NCBI GenBank assembly: GCA_014801075.1
Contig: JAAVEW010000004.1
Location: forward strand, 63,600 to 127,599
DNA length: 64,000 nucleotides
Direction: 5' to 3'
DNA from: Barnesiella sp.
GTDB lineage: Bacteria; Bacteroidota; Bacteroidia; Bacteroidales; Muribaculaceae
Shown: in pieces, positions 58,801-64,000 of the stretch
Layout: each line of letters begins with the position of its first letter
Numbering within the stretch: position 1 is the first letter of the stretch
The notes under the pieces: model-generated
The model's input: only the letters and a program-made list of their open reading frames with translations
Told to the model about the DNA's origin: nothing
Database searches by the model: none
Translations under genes and position numbers: made by a program

Positions 58801-59917
58801 CGAGCCAAATGCGGCCGTCGGGCGACTCGGCGATGTCGCGCACGCGCTTGCTGGAGATGGAGTTGCCCGACAGCGGCACGTAGCGCAGGAAGTTGTTGTG
58901 GAAGGGGGAGAGGTAGTTGATGCCGCCGAGGTTGGTTCCTATCCACACACCGTTCTCGCGGTCGCGGAATATCTTGCCTATCTGGTTGTCAGACAGCGTG
59001 GCACTGTTCATCGGGTCATAGAATATATGTGTCACCTCGTTGTCGGCAGTGACGTCGATAATGAATACACCCGACTGTGTTCCCACCCATATATTGTCGT
59101 CGAAACACTTTACGTCGCGTATGATTTTATTGTGTATCTCAGGGGTATTGAAGTCGGTGACGGCGTTGCGGCGCTTGTTGAAGCGGCGCAGTTTGCCTGT
59201 GTGGCTACCTATCACGATGTCGTTGTCGAGGTCGGCCATACAATATATATTATCGCCTTTCAGCGAGTTACCGTCGCTGTCGCCGAGAAATTGCTCAAAC
59301 GAGTCATTGGCTCTGTCGTAGCGGAAAAGGCCGTTGCCGTTGGTGCCTATCCACACCTTGTTGGTCTTGTCGATGCAGATACTTTCGGCGGTGCCGTTGT
59401 CGGGCTCGTCGGTCATGCCGAAGAGGTAGTGGTGAAGAGAGCCGTCGGGCGACAGGCGGAACACACCCTGGTTGGGGAGTACAATCCACGTGAAACCATC
59501 GTTGTCGGCCTTGATATCTGACACCCAGTTGGTCATGCGGGTGCCGTCGTCGGCGGCAGTGTCGATGTAGGTGAAGCGCTCCATCTTCGGGTCGAGGATA
59601 AAGACGCCTATGTCGGTGCCCACGAAGATTGTATTGTCGTCAGTGGTATGGAGGGCCGTGATATTGTTGTTGCGGATATTGCGGTCGCGGTCATGGACGT
59701 CAAACACCTTGATGTTGCGGCCGTCGTAGCGGTTGAGTTTGTTGCGCGTTCCGAACCACATGAATCCGTCGGGCGTCTGCGCTATGGCCTTGATGTCGGT
59801 CTGCGAGAGTCCGTTCTCCTTGTTGATATTCCTGAAGTAGAAATTACTGTACGGCATCCGGGCCTCGAGGCTCAGTGCTGCAATGATGAATAATATGCTA
59901 AGAAGATACTTTTTCAT
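55892..59917 (-). CDS. Hybrid two-component sensor-regulator 2 (HTCS)
   Basis: A 1341-residue one-protein signalling system from the start at 59917, which opens a signal peptide (MKKYLLSILFIIAALSLEA). The in-frame ATG at 59971 would put 18 polar residues ahead of it and is less likely. Order: propeller repeats (about 25-690, TPDGFMWFGTRNKLNRYDG, GVWIGTNLGGINYL), Y_Y_Y domain (YMDNV/NLPPGKYTFHVKGANADG, about 745-785), membrane helix (IAIIIYIVLFLSMMLLAFYL), kinase H839 (KIAHEIRTPV), ATPase boxes, receiver D1132 (ITDLMMPQMDG), AraC-type HTH (VEMLADQVNLSRSSLHRKLK). All functional residues are present. Its direct coupling to the exo-galactanase gene suggests it senses a galactan-derived oligosaccharide. 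Confidence 0.95.
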   Translation of the reverse strand: MKKYLLSILFIIAALSLEARMPYSNFYFRNINKENGLSQTDIKAIAQTPDGFMWFGTRNKLNRYDGRNIKVFDVHDRDRNIRNNNITALHTTDDNTIFVGTDIGVFILDPKMERFTYIDTAADDGTRMTNWVSDIKADNDGFTWIVLPNQGVFRLSPDGSLHHYLFGMTDEPDNGTAESICIDKTNKVWIGTNGNGLFRYDRANDSFEQFLGDSDGNSLKGDNIYCMADLDNDIVIGSHTGKLRRFNKRRNAVTDFNTPEIHNKIIRDVKCFDDNIWVGTQSGVFIIDVTADNEVTHIFYDPMNSATLSDNQIGKIFRDRENGVWIGTNLGGINYLSPFHNNFLRYVPLSGNSISSKRVRDIAESPDGRIWLATEDAGVSILDPRTGHFDNNSPSLGALNLYDSKTLTLLGRDKEMWVGYFKNGVDVIDYATNRVRHYSASDLGINEESVYALHEDSNNNVWLGNGWSIYNTAGAVGKMTHMPQFGLNYNFDILEDSNHDIWVITMGNGVYRHSPSTGEIRHYTHDSNDPKSLSSNSVSNAIETSRGEIWFSTDRGGICRFNPVDESFTTYSIAEGLPDDTAYKMLEDKNGYLWFGTNNGLVKFSPDSGFVTVYNTGNGLPTNQFSYKGALKASDGRFYFGCSEGLVSFDPNDIQSNTVPPPVYITGLSINNEEVSPNDPDSPLTRSILGTREITLRNNQNIISFEFAALSYIDAASNMYAYRMDNVNNDWVYTTNNRSMTYANLPPGKYTFHVKGANADGVWSDEEQIINITILPPWWRSNIAIIIYIVLFLSMMLLAFYLWRQRMRRKAEDKERQFNHEKEKEIYRSKLDLYVKIAHEIRTPVTLINGPLESLLDMNLADPDISRSLRTIQRSSNELMTITNQLLDFRKLDKNRMELVLGRVEITSLLKEKINEFTPLARNKGIELDCTLPKQGCYVTGDRNGIIKVLNNLLSNAVRYCKSRITVDLQADNGLMTLRVLNDGDVIAPEYQAKIFDAFYQMEKNANVDSSTGIGLNLARSLAELMGGTLTYSIADGLNCFSLKLTLSAESDVPVINPDEEAVVKDADSREETTASEVSSQVILLVEDNEEVRKFLADKLSMHYKVITAANGVEAFEIITAQETAVDMVITDLMMPQMDGMELTQHIRSTIEVSHLPIIILTAKHDLNSRVAGLSEGADAYIEKPFSMKHLLAQIKAIFDKRLRDRQNYSRNPFMTSVSNSGMSNADKALLDKITHSIEENITDPNFGVEMLADQVNLSRSSLHRKLKDLIGTSPTDFVRLIRLKKAADLITEGSYRIGEVCYIVGINSPSYFIKIFQKQFGMTPKEFEKRQREQKKSDEK

Positions 59918-60162
59918 GTGATTTGGAGGATTGCTCAAAATTAATAATGACGGCGATTTTAATCGGCTCAAAAAATATAAAAATAGTAGAAAACCCCGTG
60001 CGAGGCCGTTTCCGTACCATAAAATTAAGCGAAATATTATAATAATTAAGCCTGATGAACGGATTTCTTTCGTGAAAAATTCGGATATTTGTAATTGTAA
60101 AAACCGGGGTAGGGGTCAATCCCTGCAATCCCCGCTCAGGCAACCTGAATATAATACCGATT

Positions 60163-62394
60163 ATGAAAAAGATATTTATCACAGTATTGCTTCTGCTTGC
60201 GACAGCGCTCGGGTCATTCGCCCGCAAGAGTGCCGTCGACTACGTCAACCCCCTTGTGGGCACGGCGTTGAAAGGGGAGGGTGGCACGGCACCCTTTGTC
60301 GGCACACCCTTCATGATGACCAACTTCCTGCCTCAGACACGTGAAAACAAGATGGGCACGATGGCCTATGTCTATGACGATGATGTAATCATGGGCTTCA
60401 TGGCCTCGCATCAGCCCACAGTGTGGATGGGCGACTACGGCTACGTGTCGCTCATGCCGCAGACCACCGCGGCGCCCGCCGTGCTCCCCAAGGAGCGCGC
60501 CCTCCGCTACGACCACGCCGACGAGAAGGCAACCCCCTACCGCTACACCGTGGCGATGCGCACCCCCGACGGCAAGCGCCTCAACGCCGACATGACGGCA
60601 TCGAGCCGCGCCGGCATCATGCAGTTCAAGTTTCCCAAGAAATCACCCCAACGTGTAGTAGTGCAGGGTATTAACCTCAATCCCGAGCTTGGCGACTGGT
60701 GCAATGATTACGGTCCCCGCCTCGAAAAACTCCGCGGCTACATCAGCATCGACACTATTAATAATGAGATTACAGGTTATAACCCCGACCGTCAGTCGGC
60801 ACAGCTCGGCCCGGAGCTCCAGAATTTCAACGGTTACTTCGTGATAAAATTCAACCGACCCTTCAGCGAGTGGGGCACATGGGACAATGCCGAACTTACC
60901 CCCGGCTCTACCGAGCAATATGGCACACGCTCAGGCGCTTACGTAGAGTTTGACGGCAAGAGCGACCTCGTAGAGGCCCGCATCGGCACCTCTTTCATAA
61001 GCCTCGATCAGGCCCGCGAAAACCTTGACCGTGAGGTAGGTACGAAGCCTTTCAACACTGTGGCCGCGGACACCCGCGCCGCCTGGGAGGTGAAACTTGC
61101 CAAGATTGAGCCCGCAGGTATCGACGACGACACCAAGTCGATATTCTACACCGCCATGTATCACTGCTACCTCTTCCCCCGCGAGTTTTCGGAGTATGGC
61201 CGCTACTACAGCGCCTTCGACGACAAGGTGCACGACGGCATCAGCTACAACGACTACTCCCTGTGGGACACCTTCCGCGCCTACCACCCGCTCATGACCA
61301 TGATTGAGCCTGAACTGACAGGCAACTGGATTACGGGACTCCTGCAAATGTATAAAGAGGGCGGTTGGCTCCCCATGTGGCCCAACCCCACATACACTAA
61401 TATAATGATAGGCACGCACGCCGACCCCGTGATTGCCGATGCCTATATGAAAGGAATACGCAACTTTGACGTCGACCTCGCCTACGAGGCAGTGCGCAAG
61501 GATGCCATGCTGCCGCCCGACTGCGACACTCAGCGTCGCTACGGCGACCGCGACCGCTGGACCGCCTACGAGGGACGTGCCGGTGCAAGCTACTACCACT
61601 CACTCGGTTATATCCCCGATGACCGCACCGCCGAGTCAGTGTCGCGTACGCTCGAATATGCCTTTGATGACTGGTGCGTGGCGCAACTCGCCCGCGAGCT
61701 CGGCCACGACGAGGACTACGAGCGCATCATGCCCATGACCCGCAACTACCGAAATATGTATAATGCGGAGAAGGGCTTCATGCTCCCGCGCAAATATTCC
61801 GGCGAGTGGATTGACCTTGACGACCACAACCGCACCGGTCTTACCGAGGGTTCGAAGTGGACCTACCTCTTCTGCGCCATGCACGACGTGCCCGGCATGA
61901 TAGAACTGATGGGAGGGGAGGACGCTTTCGCCGCCAAGCTCGACCGCAACTTCAACGAAGATTTCTACCGCCACGACAACGAGCCGGGACATCACTACAT
62001 TTATCTCTACGATTACTGCAACCGTCCGGAGCGCGCCCAGGAGTTAGTGCGCGAGCACTCACGCGCCCACTACCGCAATGCCCCCGACGGTCTCGACGGC
62101 AACGATGACTGCGGCCAGATGTCGGCGTGGTACATCTTCTCCACAATGGGATTCTACCCCGTGGCTCCCGGCTCGAACAGCTTTGCCATCGGCGCTCCGC
62201 AGTATCCCGAACTGCGCGTGAAGATGGGCGACGACGCCCACACACTGACCATCCGTGCCGAAGGTCTCTCGGAGGAAAACAAGTATATCGACACAGTGGA
62301 AATTGATGGCCGTCCCCACCACGGCAACTTCCTTACGTGGGACGAACTTTCCAATGCGCGCGACATCACATTCCGCATGCGCGGCAACAAGTAA
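60163..62394 (+). CDS. GH92 family alpha-mannosidase (second copy)
   Basis: A 743-residue periplasmic-type enzyme: signal peptide (MKKIFITVLLLLATALGSFA), no lipobox or Por tail. GH92 hallmarks: VDYVNPLVGTA, FMASHQPTVWMGDYGYVSLMP, YSLWDTFRAYHPL, GTHADPVIADAY, E562 in LTEGSKWTYLF as the likely acid, and GNDDCGQMSAWYIFSTMGFYPV. At the base motif it reads Gly-Asn-Asp-Asp (N647, D648, D649), where the first GH92 in this window reads Gly-Asp-Glu-Asp. This marks a different GH92 subgroup and probably a different linkage. It is divergent from sensor-regulator 2 (245-nt gap) with a weak -7 candidate (GATATTTG, 60084-60091). A strong terminator follows. Confidence 0.94.
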   Translation: MKKIFITVLLLLATALGSFARKSAVDYVNPLVGTALKGEGGTAPFVGTPFMMTNFLPQTRENKMGTMAYVYDDDVIMGFMASHQPTVWMGDYGYVSLMPQTTAAPAVLPKERALRYDHADEKATPYRYTVAMRTPDGKRLNADMTASSRAGIMQFKFPKKSPQRVVVQGINLNPELGDWCNDYGPRLEKLRGYISIDTINNEITGYNPDRQSAQLGPELQNFNGYFVIKFNRPFSEWGTWDNAELTPGSTEQYGTRSGAYVEFDGKSDLVEARIGTSFISLDQARENLDREVGTKPFNTVAADTRAAWEVKLAKIEPAGIDDDTKSIFYTAMYHCYLFPREFSEYGRYYSAFDDKVHDGISYNDYSLWDTFRAYHPLMTMIEPELTGNWITGLLQMYKEGGWLPMWPNPTYTNIMIGTHADPVIADAYMKGIRNFDVDLAYEAVRKDAMLPPDCDTQRRYGDRDRWTAYEGRAGASYYHSLGYIPDDRTAESVSRTLEYAFDDWCVAQLARELGHDEDYERIMPMTRNYRNMYNAEKGFMLPRKYSGEWIDLDDHNRTGLTEGSKWTYLFCAMHDVPGMIELMGGEDAFAAKLDRNFNEDFYRHDNEPGHHYIYLYDYCNRPERAQELVREHSRAHYRNAPDGLDGNDDCGQMSAWYIFSTMGFYPVAPGSNSFAIGAPQYPELRVKMGDDAHTLTIRAEGLSEENKYIDTVEIDGRPHHGNFLTWDELSNARDITFRMRGNK

Positions 62395-62483
62395 TCCCGG
62401 CGTGCAGCGCCGCGGGTGTGGTTGTTGCCAACCCCGCCGGTTGCGCCGCCTGTCGCCTGCCGCCGACCCGCGGCTTGCACCAT

Positions 62484-62525
62484 ACGTAGCGCTGTATCTT
62501 GCTGAGATACAGCGCTACGTGTTTT
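62484..62525 (+). terminator. Strong intrinsic terminator after GH92
   Basis: A 16-bp perfect stem (ACGTAGCGCTGTATCT, arms 62484-62499 and 62505-62520) with a 5-nt loop, then GTTTTTA. Confidence 0.9.
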
Positions 62526-62542
62526 TATAGGCGTCAAGTGTT

Positions 62543-62578
62543 AAACTACTATTGTGCTATTTTTTGAGATAGTAGTTT
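62543..62578. promoter_or_regulatory. Inverted repeat upstream of the alpha-galactosidase-like gene
   Basis: AAACTACTAT (62543-62552) and ATAGTAGTTT (62569-62578) are perfect complements with T runs after them. Being 24-59 nt upstream of the -7 element, it could be an operator; it could equally be a second terminator. The half-site AACTAC also makes up the palindrome at 34017-34030. Confidence 0.45.
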
Positions 62579-62601
62579 TTAATTATTAACGGTTAAAAAG
62601 A

Positions 62602-62609
62602 TAAATTTG
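62602..62609 (+). promoter_or_regulatory. -7 element of the alpha-galactosidase-like gene
   Basis: TAAATTTG is a perfect TAnnTTTG match, giving a leader of about 100 nt before the start at 62716. Confidence 0.55.
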
Positions 62610-62715
62610 CATTGAGTAAACTGCTCGAAGCGCAGCGAGGCTCCGATGACGGCGCGCTGCAACCTAACTTAACCCCGCAAATCTATCAGTCAAAATCACC
62701 AACTGCAATCAGACC

Positions 62716-64000
62716 ATGAATATCGGAAAACTTAAAACGTGCATATCCCTCCTCGCCCTCGCAGCGTCGGGAGCGATAACTCCGCTCTCAGGCGCCACAT
62801 TCGAGTATGGCAAGTGGGCCATCAACCTTGACTCCGACAGCAAGGAGGTGACCTTTACCAAAGGTGACACCAAAGTGCTCTCGGGAGTTACCGTGCGCTT
62901 CAAATATGACGGCGACGTGTATGACACCGCCGACGCCACCTCGGCTACCATTACCGACAAGGCGATGACCGACAAGGCCGGCGACGGACGTCAATGTACC
63001 ATCACCTACACCTTCGACGGCTCGGTTCCTGCGGTTGACCAGACATTCTATCTCTTCGACGGCCGCGACTACTTCCTTACAGAGGTGACACTGAAATCCG
63101 ACACCAAAATAAAGTCAAATTACATAGCCCCCGTCTACACCACCGACGATAACCTCTTCCTCCCGGTCGACAACAGCAACCGCTTGCTCACCGTGCCCTT
63201 CGACAACGACGGCTTCGTGACCTACGGCTCGCACACTCTCGGCTGCACCGGCCAGGGCAAACCCGCGACAGGCCGCATACCCCGCGACACCATCTCGTTT
63301 GAAGTGACCTCGATATTCAACGGCAACACCAACCTCGGTCTGGTGGTCGGTTCGGTGGAGCATGACAACTGGAAATCTGCTGTCAGAATGACCGGAAGCC
63401 CTATGTCGCAGAGCTATATGTCGCGTCTCGAATGTTACAGCGGCGCCACGCATGCCGCTACCCGCGACGATTACAACGGTTACCTTATGGAGCATGGCTA
63501 CCTGAGCGGCAACGAGGTGAAATCGGCCCGCTTCATGGTAGGCTACTTCGATGACTGGCGCACAGGTCTCGAGACATTCGGCGAAATCAACGAAGTGTAC
63601 GCTCCCAAGCGTCCCTGGAACGGTCCGACCCCCTTCGGCTGGAACAGTTGGGGCGGTATGGGCACCAACGTCAACTATGAAGGCGTGCTCTCGGTTTCCG
63701 ATTTTGTAAAGGAAAATATTCAGGGTAAAGGCGGTTTCGCCCCTGATGATGTGGTATTTATAGGTCTTGACTCCTATTGGGGCAACCTTGACTGGGACCA
63801 GCTTGAGGACTTCTGCAATCACTGCCGCGCCAACGGCCAGACTCCCGGTATCTACGCCACTCCCTTCAACAACTGGACGCACGGCGACGGCGACATGGTG
63901 GAGGGTAACAACGGTTACTACTACGGTGACGCTCTCCTCTACGTCAACGGTAACAAAACAGGCCGCATGGACCCCACTCACCCCGCCACTCTCTCGCTGA
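62716..64000 (+). CDS. Clan GH-D (GH27/GH36-like) alpha-galactosidase, partial
   Basis: The first 428 residues of a secreted glycosidase cut by the right window edge. Signal peptide about 1-27 (MNIGKLKTCISLLALAASGA). The N-terminal beta-sandwich spans about 28-290. The TIM barrel opens at about 306 with PFGWNSWGGMG, continues with VVFIGLDSYWGNLDW (about 346-360) and NGQTPGIYATPFNNWTHGDG, and reaches DPTHPATLSL at the edge. This pattern fits the alpha-galactosidase branch of clan GH-D. The catalytic Asp residues are expected beyond the visible part, so activity cannot be judged. It has its own promoter after the GH92 terminator. Confidence 0.78.
   Translation, partial: MNIGKLKTCISLLALAASGAITPLSGATFEYGKWAINLDSDSKEVTFTKGDTKVLSGVTVRFKYDGDVYDTADATSATITDKAMTDKAGDGRQCTITYTFDGSVPAVDQTFYLFDGRDYFLTEVTLKSDTKIKSNYIAPVYTTDDNLFLPVDNSNRLLTVPFDNDGFVTYGSHTLGCTGQGKPATGRIPRDTISFEVTSIFNGNTNLGLVVGSVEHDNWKSAVRMTGSPMSQSYMSRLECYSGATHAATRDDYNGYLMEHGYLSGNEVKSARFMVGYFDDWRTGLETFGEINEVYAPKRPWNGPTPFGWNSWGGMGTNVNYEGVLSVSDFVKENIQGKGGFAPDDVVFIGLDSYWGNLDWDQLEDFCNHCRANGQTPGIYATPFNNWTHGDGDMVEGNNGYYYGDALLYVNGNKTGRMDPTHPATLSL

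Larger units (their letters stand above)
62395..62715. other. 321-nt intergenic region between GH92 and the alpha-galactosidase-like gene
   Basis: Contains, in order, a GC-rich stretch with GCCGCGGGT/ACCCGCGGC complementarity, a strong terminator (62484-62520), an A/T hairpin (62543-62580) and a -7 element (62602-62609). No coding frame is supported. Confidence 0.7.

Noticed and set aside
59936-59943. Minus-strand TAATTTTG as a promoter for sensor-regulator 2
   Set aside because: It would leave a leader of about 12 nt only; too short to accept without mapping data.
59918-59971. Upstream in-frame start for sensor-regulator 2
   Set aside because: It adds 18 polar residues before a normal signal peptide starting MKKYLL; the ATG at 59917 is more credible.
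1-64000. CRISPR arrays, tRNA/rRNA genes, insertion sequences, prophage genes
   Set aside because: No regularly spaced repeats, cloverleaf-like sequences, transposase or phage motifs were found by reading both strands; palindromic repeats at 13.6 and 47.5 kb are not CRISPR-like.

Overview
The window reads as a polysaccharide-utilisation region of a gut Bacteroidales bacterium, most likely of the Muribaculaceae/Prevotella side of the order. The evidence is a SusC/SusD pair, two giant hybrid two-component sensors, Bacteroidetes-type promoters (TAnnTTTG at -7, sometimes with TTTG near -33), and many secreted proteins ending in a short Por-like tail of the type 'LNG...GIYIxxGKKFIVK'. The species assignment is inference. 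No rRNA, tRNA, CRISPR array, insertion sequence or integrase was seen.

Region 1 (1-12.2 kb, minus strand) is one operon: a GtaA-like 'glutaminase-family' protein, an IPT/NHL surface lipoprotein, SusC, SusD, a DUF1735-type lipoprotein and a GH76 endo-alpha-1,6-mannanase that runs off the left edge. A divergent GH43-like lipoprotein (12.5-13.5 kb) has lost two of the three usual GH43 catalytic acids. After a cluster of palindromic repeats comes hybrid sensor-regulator 1 (14.0-18.1 kb) and a duplicated secreted protein of unknown function (18.3-21.2 kb).

Region 2 (21.6-40.4 kb, plus strand) carries a 1531-residue fusion of a complete GtaA-like protein to a complete GH2 enzyme, a GH92 alpha-mannosidase, a GH125 exo-alpha-1,6-mannosidase, a protein made of two beta-sandwich sugar-binding-like domains, a GH127 beta-L-arabinofuranosidase-like enzyme and a 2077-residue GLUG-repeat protein. 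GH76, GH92 and GH125 together point to an alpha-mannan or mannose-capped glycan. The promoters of region 1, of the 18.3-21.2 kb gene and of region 2 share a direct-repeat motif with core TTGAACA, placed exactly 30 nt upstream of each -7 element. This makes a single regulon under sensor-regulator 1 likely.

A small HepT/MntA toxin-antitoxin pair (40.6-41.3 kb, plus) lies between the blocks with its own promoter and terminators.

Region 3 (41.5-59.9 kb, minus strand) has no SusC/SusD. Hybrid sensor-regulator 2 overlaps by 4 nt a GH43_24-type exo-beta-1,3-galactanase. It is followed by an FG-GAP propeller protein, a GH2 relative lacking the usual acid/base, a triple CBM6-like protein, a GH43-CBM6 enzyme, and a GH2 fused to the same FG-GAP/Fn3/tail module. 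This set suggests beta-1,3-galactan/arabinogalactan-type glycans. Diverging from it are a second GH92 and a clan GH-D alpha-galactosidase-like gene cut by the right edge.

The most novel-looking items are the GtaA-GH2 fusion with its shared lectin-like insert, the three-promoter operator, and the re-used FG-GAP/Fn3/tail cassette.
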